A stretch of 64,000 bases of DNA from the NCBI GenBank assembly GCA_965220645.1, contig OZ244836.1:2108001-2172000 (forward strand), in the 5' to 3' direction. Source of the DNA: Aldehydirespirator sp965220645 (GTDB lineage: Bacteria; Actinomycetota; Acidimicrobiia; Acidimicrobiales; Aldehydirespiratoraceae). Positions 45,301 to 51,743 of this stretch are shown here, piece after piece; within the stretch, counting starts at the first letter, position 1; each line of letters begins with the position of its first letter. Under the pieces are notes generated by a model. It did no database searches and was not told where the DNA came from. It saw only the letters and a list, made by a program, of their open reading frames with translations. The position numbers and the translations under genes are program-made.

Positions 45301-45464
45301 TCTCGTCGTACCTGCGGGCCGGCACCCATGAATACAGCTACGTCGTCCGGGCCACCACCCCGGGCACCTTCGTCGTGCCCCCAGCCAAAGCCGAAGAAAT
45401 CTACGCCCCCGAAGTATTCGGCCGCTCCCGCACCGACACAGTCATCGTGCAAGACCAGCGGTGA
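39348..45464 (+). CDS. alpha-2-macroglobulin-like lipoprotein without thioester
   Basis: A 2038-residue surface protein. The signal peptide ends in the lipobox LLASACS. Residues about 30-90 are a Gly/Asp/Pro repeat stalk, followed by many macroglobulin-type beta domains, a bait-like region and an A2M signature block (ENLDALALFDPEAATDA, FDLPDNLTRYRVMAVAVD). The alpha-toroid domain reads LYLSGYRYASSDAYASRILA near residue 1545, where thioester members have YPYGC-x-EQ-x-ASR, so the reactive Cys-Gln bond is missing. Bacterial macroglobulins are thought to trap attacking proteases; thioester-less forms would act by conformational trapping only. AGGAGGG precedes the ATG. A copy of residues 1673-2038 follows at 49604. 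Confidence 0.88.
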   Translation: MPELLRRCLTVGIVVVLLASACSDDGDPDAGEGDRSGDAPTVAPGDEGDGSGDAPTLAPGDEGDGSGDAPTLAPGDESDGSGNALTLAPTASARGAGGSERGTLLTVRLSEGDEIGGLSSSAVSQVDGSPLDAAEIRSVTDRLPPWDDDESDAADFNRPPETLPPPRTGETIDRPFPAGPDIDAIDVDPGPLAVLRVQPEGEVGIAPFASVTFNQPMVPLATIGQLDDLDIPVTITPSLPGRWQWIGTRTLRFEHDPEIFDRLPMATSYVVEIPAGTASQSGGELAEAVRFEFETPAPNMAWLVPQHDSLDLQTLFLVAFDQRIESAAALEAITFSADGDQHQIRLASAAEIEGDEYISSLLGYALDDTWVAFRPAAPLEPDSLIRIEVGPHVPSAEGPNTSGNSSVVEAHTYAPLRVEDTSCSYQGCRPGRALDVWFNNTLDAETLDAADVAITPELPGATVSVHGRTMTIAGPTAGGTTYEVVIPEGLGDVFGQTLGEPETVEFSIDEALPHLGFMGGRLATVDPLGVQQTIPVMVRQWEQLRVRLYAVEPSDYGSFLDFVSRWRRSRDPGVVDVPWPLAVDEIVDTGIDHDALTEVPIDLSGALNGEHGHVVMIVDGAGRLAETETETETGTGQSTMAWVQDTDIGVDMITDYRDVVVWTTDLRSGDPLAGVEIELEGRGATLTTDDHGLARASLDADGHGWVVASLGADRALNPVSLSAWPQDDQTIWYTADDRGIYRPGETLQLKGWVRNLDLSGDGDLEFLPRGALVTYSVSGPFGNDLGNGEIRLDEHGGFDVTVELPQGANLGWSSIVFERPGSYGSDRHYHSFQVQEFRRPEFEVETRLESAGPHLVDEPAVAAVEATYFSGGPLPNAEVTWTVTTRQGSYSPPNWSAFTFGIWRPWWYFGYFDEPWPEPQRKTFSGKTDSSGSHYLRMDFEGDGDHLPTTVTAEAQVFDVNRQQWASATDVLVHPASLYVGVRSARTFVRAGDGLDIDAVVTDIDGNPVPGRSFEITAARIVYQYVDGQWTEVPVDAETCEAVSEQTPVGCEFAAGIGGRYRISANVVDDTGRTSRSELTRWVAGASSGAPSRRIDLEAANLIPDAASYAAGDTAEILVDSPFASATGLLTIAHNQIIEFRTFEIADHAAVLEVPITDDHVPELAVQVEIVSTTERTADDGTSLDGVPHRPAYASGQALLRVPPLLRTLDVTAEPASTVVKPGAATSIAVEVNDAGGAPVEGANVLLIVVDEAVLAVSGYQLLDPIDVFYRPRTARLHTARGRGTILLESPQDLLRLIEEDFAEPMAEEAMAEAADDSGGGGRSASAGLQVDVRENLDALALFDPEAATDAAGRVTVEFDLPDNLTRYRVMAVAVDGAERFGTAESAITARLPLQVRPSAPRFLNYGDEFELPIVVQNQTDSAMEVDLVVQTSNLELAGSPGRRVTVPANDRVEVRFPARTKEPGTARFRAVAVSDDHADAQIVALSVYTPATSEAFATYGVVDEGAVVQSIAALRDVIPQFGGLEINTSSTALQALTDAVLYLSGYRYASSDAYASRILAISALRDVLGAFEAEGLASPDELDAAVRRDIAELSALQNSDGGFGWWSRNRPSSPYQSIQAMHALTVAQNEGFTVSDGVMASGHWYLQSIEDRIPAYYSQRSTDMLLAYALHVRSLGGDRDARAALALWERRGTDLESDALAWIWPVVDDDAVEASIERVLNNRVVESAGAAAFITDYAEDAYLLLHSNRRTDAIVLDALITMAPESDLVAKVVAGLLANRVKGRWNNVQENSFILLALNRYFAAFEATDPDFVARVWLGDLYAAQHQFSGRSTDRALTLVPMAELLAVGDSDLIIEKDGEGRLYYRLGLRYAPDDLNLDPLDRGFVVQRSYEAVDDPGDVWLDDDGVWHVLAGAQVRVNVTMVNDSRRTNMALVDPMPAGFESLNPALAVTGEVDARRGGAADSWWWWTWYEHQNLRDDRAEAFSSYLRAGTHEYSYVVRATTPGTFVVPPAKAEEIYAPEVFGRSRTDTVIVQDQR
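39451..39614 (+). repeat. 45-bp tandem repeats coding a 15-residue stalk
   Basis: Copies start at 39451, 39496, 39541 and 39586 (the last partial), exactly 45 bases apart, each beginning GGTCCGGCGATGCTC or a close variant. They encode GSGDAPTLAPGDEGD-type units just after the lipobox, so copy number would change the length of the membrane-proximal stalk. Confidence 0.9.
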
Positions 45465-45486
45465 GCCTCACCGCTCAGCTGGGCTG
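44364..45486 (+). repeat. 1.12-kb direct repeat, copy A (3' end of the macroglobulin gene)
   Basis: Matches 49604-50726 at a constant offset of 5240 bases with no gaps that I can see and about 97 percent identity by eye. It covers the last 366 codons, the stop and 22 bases after it. Confidence 0.93.
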
Positions 45487-45621
45487 GCCACCGAGTAGAC
45501 GCGTTTGCTGTCGAATCTGTCGTGCTGCTGGGCGTCAGACTCTCACAGTCACGCAGGAATGCTCCAGTCGACCGCGTCGAGACCGGTGTCGGCGACAGGC
45601 ACATTGCGCCACGCTGACGAA

Positions 45622-45661
45622 GTTCTCAGCGGGCCCGCGGGCAAGTTCGCCCGCCGAGAAC
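45622..45661. repeat. 40-nt imperfect hairpin downstream of the macroglobulin gene
   Basis: Arms GTTCTCAGCGGGC and GCCCGCCGAGAAC pair at 12 of 13 positions around a 14-base loop. No T-run follows. It lies in the 527-base region 45487-46013 that has no intact gene. Confidence 0.5.
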
Positions 45662-45732
45662 GGCCATAGATCGATGATGGCCAGCCGCCCGGCCAGCAAT
45701 TCCGACACCGTGGGCACGGTCAGCGGCGACGA

Positions 45733-45865
45733 CACGCAAGGTCTCCGCGGTAGGCAAGATCAGCTTCGCAGCCCAGCCGTATCCCGTTGGTGTGTGGCTC
45801 ACGGGTGAGACCGTGGAGGTGTCTGTGGATGCCGGGCTAGTCACGATCAGCCACCGCGGTCCGAT
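45733..45865 (+). mobile_element. remnant of an IS481-type transposase gene
   Basis: About 133 bases align with 10757-10890 inside the transposase at 9768. Shared runs include GGCAAGATCAGCTTCGCAGC and CACGATCAGCCACCGCGG. In frame it reads VGKISFAAQPYPVGVWLTG and then EVSVDAGLVTISHRG. Identity is about 80 percent, so it comes from a related, older insertion rather than from the intact element. The ends of that element are not visible. Confidence 0.8.
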
Positions 45866-45890
45866 CGTGGATCAGCGGCTGTCTCAGGGC

Positions 45891-45907
45891 TGTCTCATGT
45901 TGAGACA
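45891..45907. promoter_or_regulatory. putative operator upstream of the aco operon
   Basis: TGTCTCA-TGT-TGAGACA, a perfect 7-bp inverted repeat with a 3-base centre. A further half-site CTGTCTCA lies 13 bases upstream. TTGAGA within it, an 18-base gap and TGATGT could form a weak promoter, so a bound regulator would cover the -35. The likely controlled gene is acoX, about 105 bases downstream. Confidence 0.5.
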
Positions 45908-46013
45908 CAGGGCCTCCGCGAGGTGATGTACCCTTGACGTGGTGCTCGAACCTCTGGGGAGCGTTCGGGCGGCTCGACATCGGTTTCGGTACACCGGGGG
46001 AGGTGCGGTCGGG

Positions 46014-47198
46014 GTGAAGACAGCCACGACAACAGTCGGGTTGATCGCCAATCCTGCCTCGGCACGCGATATCCGCCGCCTCGTCGCCCACGGAGGCGCG
46101 GTGACCACCCACGACAAGCTGAACCGGCTCCAGCGAGTACTGGCCGGTCTCGCCGCTACCGGTGTGGAACGGGTCATCTCGATGGCCGACCAGGCTGGCA
46201 TCATGGACGGCCTCGGTCGTCTCGCCGAACGGGCATCCGCCGGGGGTTGGCCTGCGCTGGAGTTCGTCGACCAGGACATCGCCCAGACCGGGGCCGATAC
46301 CACCGCCGCCACGAGAGCCATCGTCGACGCGGGAGTCGGCTCGATCGTCGTCCTCGGGGGCGACGGAACCAACCGGGTCGTGGCGGCCGCATCGGCGGAT
46401 GTCCCGCTGGTCTCGATCTCGACCGGAACCAACAACGCCTTCCCGCGACCGGTGGAACCGACCGTCGCCGGGCTGGCGGCGGGGCTCGTCGCCACCAACC
46501 CGCACAGCCGTCAGGCTGGCACCTACCGAGCGAAGAAGCTCATCGTCCACTGCGGCGATCGTGTCGAAGAAGCCCTGGTCGACGTCGCCATCACCGACAG
46601 CGACGGTGTCGGCGCCGGTGCGCTGTGGGATGCGACGTCGATCTCGGAGCTGTTCGTGTGTTTCGCTGAGCCCGACGCCATCGGACTGTCGGCGATCGGC
46701 GGCCACGTGCAACCGACACCGCGCCGTTCCCCGACGGGGTTGGCACTCGTCCTCGGCGAGCCGGTCGCCATCATCGTGCGAGCACCGATCGCGCCGGGAC
46801 TCGTCGAGCCCGTCGGCGTCAGCTCTGTCTCAGTTCTCGAGCCCGACTCGACCGTCGTCGCGCGGGCCGCTGGCGGTGTCGTCGCCATCGATGGTGAACG
46901 CATGTTCCGCTTCGGACCGGCCAATCGTCCCGCGATCACGCTGCGTGCGGACGGCCCCGTCGTCGTCGATGTGACCACAACCCTCGAACACGCCGCCACC
47001 CACGGTCATCTGGCGGCAGCTGGCGTCGTCGGCCGCGGAATTCGCCCCGGTGACGAGGCGCCCCCGACGCCCGAAGGCGCAACCAAGCCGAACCCAAGGA
47101 GGTATCAACGTGAAAACACTGAACCGACTCGACCTCTACACCGAGATGGTCCGCGTCAGGCAATACGAGTCCCGAATCCTGCAGGAGTACCACGCTGA
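46014..47198 (+). CDS. acoX: AcoX-like ATP-NAD kinase-fold protein
   Basis: About 394 residues from GTG 46014, preceded by GGGGGAGGTG. A longer frame from 45939 is open, but the family N-terminus fits VGLIANPASARDIRRLVAHG. The kinase glycine motif is VVLGGDGTNR and the segment VSISTGTNNAFP follows, as in AcoX of acetoin-catabolism operons, a protein of unproven function with an NAD-kinase fold. The last 89 bases overlap the acoA start, and the C-terminal 30 or so residues are unconserved. It leads a four-gene operon. Confidence 0.8.
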   Translation: MKTATTTVGLIANPASARDIRRLVAHGGAVTTHDKLNRLQRVLAGLAATGVERVISMADQAGIMDGLGRLAERASAGGWPALEFVDQDIAQTGADTTAATRAIVDAGVGSIVVLGGDGTNRVVAAASADVPLVSISTGTNNAFPRPVEPTVAGLAAGLVATNPHSRQAGTYRAKKLIVHCGDRVEEALVDVAITDSDGVGAGALWDATSISELFVCFAEPDAIGLSAIGGHVQPTPRRSPTGLALVLGEPVAIIVRAPIAPGLVEPVGVSSVSVLEPDSTVVARAAGGVVAIDGERMFRFGPANRPAITLRADGPVVVDVTTTLEHAATHGHLAAAGVVGRGIRPGDEAPPTPEGATKPNPRRYQRENTEPTRPLHRDGPRQAIRVPNPAGVPR

Positions 47199-48087
47199 CA
47201 AGGCGCCGGCCTGGGACATCGGGGCCGGTCTGATCCCGGGGGAAATGCATCTCTCGGCTGGCCAGGAACCGGCCGCCGTCGGCGTTTGCGCTCACTTGAA
47301 GAAGGGGGACGCCATCACCGCGCCGCACCGGCCTCACCACTTCGCGCTGGCTCACGGCGTCGACATGAATGCCATGACGGCTGAGATCTACGGCCGCACC
47401 ACCGGCCTGTGCAAGGGCAAGGGCGGTCACATGCACCTGTTTGATCCGGAGAACCACTTCTCCTGCTCAGGGATCATCGCCCAGGGCTACCCCGTGGCCT
47501 GTGGCCAAGCGCTCGCCATGAAGCGAAACGGCACCGACAATGTCGCCGTCGCCGTCGCCGGCGAAGGGGCGGCCAACCAGGGAGCGTTCCACGAGTCGCT
47601 CAACCTTGCTGCGGTTTGGAACCTGCCGGTCATCTTCGTCATCGAGGACAACGACTGGGCGATCTCGGTTCCCCGCGCCGCGTCGACCGCCATCAACTCC
47701 AACGCCGATCGGGCGGCGGGCTATGGCATCCCCGGCGTGCGGGTCGAGGACAACGATGTCGAAGCAGTCTTCGAGGCCGCCGGTGCCGCCATCGACCGGG
47801 CCCGGGCCGGAGAGGGTCCGAGCTTGATCGAGATCCACACCCTGCGGCTCTGGGGGCACTTCGAGGGCGACGCGCAGGCCTACCGAGGAGCCGATCTCGA
47901 CACCGTCGACGAACGCGACCCCATTCCCCGCTACGCCGCCGCACTCGTCGAGTCGGGCGACCTGGCCGAGGCGCAGATCGACGACATCAAAGGAGCCGCC
48001 GACGCCGACGCCGACGCCGCGATCCAATTCGCGGTCGCCAGCCCCATTCCCGCCCCCGAAGACGCCCTGCTGCACGTCTTCGCCTGA
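47110..48087 (+). CDS. acoA: TPP-dependent dehydrogenase E1 alpha subunit (acetoin-type)
   Basis: A 325-residue thiamine-diphosphate enzyme subunit. The TPP-binding motif starts at GEGAANQGAFHESLNLAAVW (151-170) and runs to FVIEDNDWAIS. GKGGHMHLFD and the substrate-channel His are present. With AcoB it oxidatively cleaves acetoin, or a related 2-oxo substrate, to an acetyl-lipoyl group. The start is GTG 47110, directly behind AAGGAGGT. AcoX upstream favours acetoin over pyruvate or branched-chain acids. Confidence 0.88.
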   Translation: MKTLNRLDLYTEMVRVRQYESRILQEYHADKAPAWDIGAGLIPGEMHLSAGQEPAAVGVCAHLKKGDAITAPHRPHHFALAHGVDMNAMTAEIYGRTTGLCKGKGGHMHLFDPENHFSCSGIIAQGYPVACGQALAMKRNGTDNVAVAVAGEGAANQGAFHESLNLAAVWNLPVIFVIEDNDWAISVPRAASTAINSNADRAAGYGIPGVRVEDNDVEAVFEAAGAAIDRARAGEGPSLIEIHTLRLWGHFEGDAQAYRGADLDTVDERDPIPRYAAALVESGDLAEAQIDDIKGAADADADAAIQFAVASPIPAPEDALLHVFA

Positions 48088-48115
48088 GCAACCAGACCGA
48101 CAGGAGAACAACGCA

Positions 48116-49138
48116 ATGACCACGACTGAGACACCCACCCGCCGGATCACCACGGCCAAGGCAATGGCGGAAGCCATCGGTCTCGAGATGCGTGCCGACC
48201 CCGACGTGTTCGTCATGGGCGAAGACGTCGGCGCCTATGGCGGGATCTTCGGATCCACCACCGACCTGTTCGGCGAATTCGGACCCGAGCGGGTGATGGA
48301 CACCCCGATCTCGGAGACCGGCTTCATCGGTGCCGGCATCGGCGCCGCAGTGGAAGGGCTCCGCCCCGTCGTCGAGCTCATGTTCGTCGACTTCTACGGC
48401 GTCTGCATGGACCAGATCAGCAACCACATGGCGAAGATCCACTACGAGTCCGGTGGCGCAGTGAACGTGCCGATGGTGCTCATGTCCGCCACGGGCGCCG
48501 GCTACTCCGACGCCGCGCAACACTCCCAGTGCCTCTGGGGGATGTTCGCCCATCTCCCGGGGATGAAGGTGGTCGTGCCTTCCAATCCCTACGACGCCAA
48601 GGGTCTGATGACCTCGGCCATCCGCGACGACAACCCGGTCGTCTACCTCTTCCACAAGGGCGCTCAGGGCCTGGTGTGGATGGAGAAGAACCCGCGCTCG
48701 GTCGCCCACGTCCCCGAAGAAGCGTTCACCGTCCCGATCGGTGAGGCCGCCATCGCACGCGAAGGCAGCGATGTCACCCTCGTCACGATCTCGCTGTCGG
48801 TGCAGCACAGCCTCGACGTTGCCGAGGAGCTCGAAGGCGAGGGCATCAGCCTGGAGGTCGTCGATCTGCGAAGCCTCGTACCTCTCGATCGCCAGACCGT
48901 GTTGGAATCGGTGGCGAAGACCGGCAAGTTGCTAGTCGTCGACGAGGACTACAAGAGCTTCGGGCTTACGGGCGAGATCGCAGCCATCGTGGCCGAGACC
49001 GACCCGACGATGCTGACCAAGCCGGTGTCCCGTCTTGCCGTGCCCGATGTCCCCATTCCGTATGCTCGCTCGCTCGAGTACGGGATCCTGCCCACGCGCG
49101 AAAGGATCGCCGCTGCGGTCAAGGACCTGATGTCGTGA
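48116..49138 (+). CDS. acoB: TPP-dependent dehydrogenase E1 beta subunit (acetoin-type)
   Basis: A 340-residue partner of the E1 alpha subunit. Characteristic stretches are FVMGEDVGAYGGIFGSTTDL, RVMDTPISETGFIGAGIGAA, the C-terminal transketolase domain with EVVDLRSLVPLD and LLVVDEDYKSFG, and the end VPIPYARSLEYGILPT. It starts 28 bases after acoA behind AGGAGAA. Its stop overlaps the lipoyl-domain gene (GTGA). Confidence 0.9.
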   Translation: MTTTETPTRRITTAKAMAEAIGLEMRADPDVFVMGEDVGAYGGIFGSTTDLFGEFGPERVMDTPISETGFIGAGIGAAVEGLRPVVELMFVDFYGVCMDQISNHMAKIHYESGGAVNVPMVLMSATGAGYSDAAQHSQCLWGMFAHLPGMKVVVPSNPYDAKGLMTSAIRDDNPVVYLFHKGAQGLVWMEKNPRSVAHVPEEAFTVPIGEAAIAREGSDVTLVTISLSVQHSLDVAEELEGEGISLEVVDLRSLVPLDRQTVLESVAKTGKLLVVDEDYKSFGLTGEIAAIVAETDPTMLTKPVSRLAVPDVPIPYARSLEYGILPTRERIAAAVKDLMS

Positions 49139-49374
49139 TCACCGAGGTCCCGTTCCCGATCATGTCGGAACAGGACCCCACCGCCGAAGGCGTCGTCGGA
49201 ACCTGGTTCGTCAACCATGGCGAGCAGGTGGTCGCCGGCCAGGTCATCGCCGAAGTCCAGGTCGACAAAGCATCCCAAGACGTCGAAGCCCCGGTAGCGG
49301 GCGTCATGTACCAGTTCGTACCCGAGGGTGTCCCCATTACCCAAGGCGACTCGCTGGCCCGCATCGACTCCTGA
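49135..49374 (+). CDS. stand-alone lipoyl-domain protein
   Basis: A 79-residue protein that is just one lipoyl domain. The lipoylation motif is VQVDKASQDVEAP with Lys45, on a tight turn between two strands, and the conserved end is VPEGVPITQGDSLARID. It normally swings acyl groups from E1 to E2. Full E2 proteins continue into a peripheral-subunit-binding and acyltransferase domain, which is absent here, and no E3 follows. Small separate lipoyl proteins do occur, but the gene remnants that begin at once downstream suggest that an E2 gene could have been lost. Confidence 0.8.
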   Translation: MITEVPFPIMSEQDPTAEGVVGTWFVNHGEQVVAGQVIAEVQVDKASQDVEAPVAGVMYQFVPEGVPITQGDSLARIDS

Positions 49375-49381
49375 AGGGGAG

Positions 49382-49534
49382 GATCCGGCACTTCGGATCA
49401 TCCTCGAGTGGCCCTCCAAAGAGGCCGCGCTCGCGTTCATGAACGATCCCGCCTATGCGCCCCACCCCAAAGCCCGCCAGGCTGGTTCGATCAGCCACCA
49501 CGTTCTGATCGACGGCATCGACGACTTCGCCTAA
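49382..49534 (+). pseudogene. fragment of a DUF1330-type protein
   Basis: About 50 codons reading DPALRIILEWPSKEAALAFM, then NDPAY, PHPKARQAGSISHHVLIDG. This matches the C-terminal half of small DUF1330 dimeric barrel proteins (strand, SKEAALAF helix, terminal strand). The N-terminal half is replaced by the end of the lipoyl gene, and no start is available. It is a scar of rearrangement. Confidence 0.6.
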
Positions 49535-49603
49535 CGGCCAAGAGACATCGCCAGGGGAGGAACGCAAGAGTCTCGCCGATCTGGTCGCCACCATCATCGG
49601 GGG

Positions 49604-50726
49604 GTCCGATCGCTGGGCGGAGATCGAGACGCCCGCTCCGCCCTCGCCCTCTGGGAACGCCGGGGCACGGATCTGGAGCCTGACGCCCTCGCCTGGATCT
49701 GGCCGGTAGTCGACGACGACGCCGTCGAAGCCAGTATCGAGCGGGTCCTCAACAACCGGGTCGTCGAGACCGCCGGGGCAGCCGCATTCATCACGGACTA
49801 CGGCGAAGACGCCTATCTGCTGCTGCATTCCGACCGCCGCACCGACGCCATCGTGCTCGATGCTCTGATCACGATGGCTCCCGAGTCGGATCTCGTTGCC
49901 AAGGTCGTGGCTGGACTGTTGGCCAACCGGATCAAGGGACGCTGGAACAACGTCCAGGAGAACTCGTTCATCCTGCTGGCCCTGAACCGCTACTTCGCCG
50001 CCTTCGAGGCGACCGATCCCGACTTCGTCGCCCGGGTGTGGCTAGGCGACCTCTACGCCGCGCAACACCAGTTCTCCGGGCGCAGCACCGACCGCGCCCT
50101 GACGCTGGTCCCGATGGCGGAGCTGCTGGCAGTGGGCGACTCCGATCTCATCATCGAGAAGGACGGAGAAGGCCGCCTCTACTACCGCCTCGGCCTTCGC
50201 TACGCCCCCGACGACCTCAACCTGGATCCTCTGGACCGAGGCTTCGTGGTGCAGCGCAGCTACGAGGCAGTCGACGATCCCGGCGATGTGTGGCTCGACG
50301 ACGACGGTATCTGGCATGTGCTGGCCGGGGCCCAGGTGCGGGTCAACGTGACCATGGTCAACGACAGCCGACGCACCAACATGGCGCTGGTCGATCCCAT
50401 GCCCGCAGGCTTCGAGTCGCTCAACCCGGCACTGGCGGTGACCGGCGAGATCGACGCCCGCCGCGGCGAGGCCGCCGATTCATGGTGGTGGTGGACCTGG
50501 TACGAGCACCAGAACCTCCGCGACGATCGCGCCGAGGCCTTCTCGTCGTACCTGCGGGCCGGCACCCACGAATACAGCTACGTCGTCCGGGCCACCACCC
50601 CCGGCACCTTCGTCGTGCCCCCAGCCAAAGCCGAAGAAATCTACGCCCCCGAAGTATTCGGCCGCTCCCGCACCGACACAGTCGTAGTGCAAGACCAGCG
50701 GTGAGCCTCACCGCTCAGCTGGGCTG
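49604..50726 (+). pseudogene. duplicated 3' fragment of the macroglobulin gene (repeat copy B)
   Basis: A second copy of 44364-45486. The reading frame is intact from 49604 to the stop at 50704 (366 codons), but no start or signal peptide precedes it, so it is a gene fragment. Of roughly 38 base differences most are silent; about ten residues change, mostly conservatively (such as VKGRW to IKGRW and EVDARRGG to EIDARRGE). That pattern suggests the fragment came from a once-functional paralogue rather than drifting as junk. Confidence 0.88.
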
Positions 50727-50757
50727 ATAGCCACGTCGTGATCCGCACCCTCCACCG

Positions 50758-51741
50758 CTACGGCAACCTCCTGTAGCTCTCGCTGGGGTTGCCCAACAGG
50801 GACGCGGTGAGGTCGCGGTGATTGAGAGTTCCGGGCAGGCCTATCACCACGAGCCGGCCGCGCAGCGTTGAGTCAAGGCCGTTGAGAGCTTCCTCGATGC
50901 TCCAGCGCCGCCCGACCCGGTGGATGACGTGGTGCCTGTCGGGGTGGCCGCTGAGTTGGAGGAAGCCCTTCACCCGCAGGATGGAGTCGGGCCAGTCCCG
51001 AAGCGCGGCTTCGACCCGGTCTCGTTCGAGGGCGCCGTTGACCTCGACGACAACCGTGTTGAAGGCTGCTTCGAGGTGGTCGGTGCTGGTGTTGGACCGC
51101 TGTGGCGGGGTTGCCTCGCTGGCCCCGCTGGCCCGGCCGGCCGCCAGGAGCAGCGCCGGGTCAGGCCCGCCGGCGCGCCAGGCCAGGATCGGTGCGCCAG
51201 GAACGTTCTCAGCAATCCAGCCCATGACGGTGGCAAGCTCGGTCTCGGTCACAAGGTCGCACTTGGTCACCATGACGATGTCAGCGCGGTGGAGTTGGCG
51301 GGTGACGAGTTCGCCGACGAACTGGTCTCGAGACTTGGCCCGCACCGTCTCGGCATCGGCGAGCACGATGACCGCGTCGAGGCGGCAGCCGGGCCAGCCT
51401 TGCCCATAGGCCGCCACGTTGGCCGGGTCGGCGACGCCGCTGGCCTCGACGACGACCTGATCGGGTGGCGGTTCCAGGGCGAGCACCCGGTCGAGCGCAT
51501 CGCCGAGCTCGTCGGCGATCGAGCAGCAGATGCATCCGTTCCTCAGGCTGATCGTCTGGCCGCGGTGCTCCGCGATGAGGGCCTCGTCGATGTTGACCGC
51601 GCCGAAGTCGTTGACAAGCACCGCCAGGCGCCGGCCGTGTTCGTGGGCCAGCAGCTCGTTGATCAGGGTCGTCTTGCCCGCGCCGAGGTAGCCGGCGACC
51701 ACGGTTACGGGGACGAGGTCCTCACGGATGCGGGATCCCAT
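50758..51741 (-). CDS. CobW/COG0523-family GTP-binding metallochaperone-type protein
   Basis: About 327 residues from ATG 51741. Walker A is GYLGAGKTT (17-25), the family motif CxCC is NGCICC (Cys70-Cys73), and the GTPase motif VTKCDL follows. The C-terminal CobW domain contains RVKGFLQL. COG0523 proteins insert or deliver metals such as zinc, nickel or cobalt. The start is 2 bases after the stop of the upstream amidohydrolase gene, so the two are co-translated, and the amidohydrolase is a plausible metal client. A longer frame to 51792 overlaps that gene. Confidence 0.87.
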   Translation of the reverse strand: MGSRIREDLVPVTVVAGYLGAGKTTLINELLAHEHGRRLAVLVNDFGAVNIDEALIAEHRGQTISLRNGCICCSIADELGDALDRVLALEPPPDQVVVEASGVADPANVAAYGQGWPGCRLDAVIVLADAETVRAKSRDQFVGELVTRQLHRADIVMVTKCDLVTETELATVMGWIAENVPGAPILAWRAGGPDPALLLAAGRASGASEATPPQRSNTSTDHLEAAFNTVVVEVNGALERDRVEAALRDWPDSILRVKGFLQLSGHPDRHHVIHRVGRRWSIEEALNGLDSTLRGRLVVIGLPGTLNHRDLTASLLGNPSESYRRLP

Positions 51742-51743
51742 CA

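Noticed and set aside
45460..45472. Short palindrome at the macroglobulin stop as a terminator
   Set aside because: GGTGAG/CTCACC leaves a one-base loop and has no T-run.
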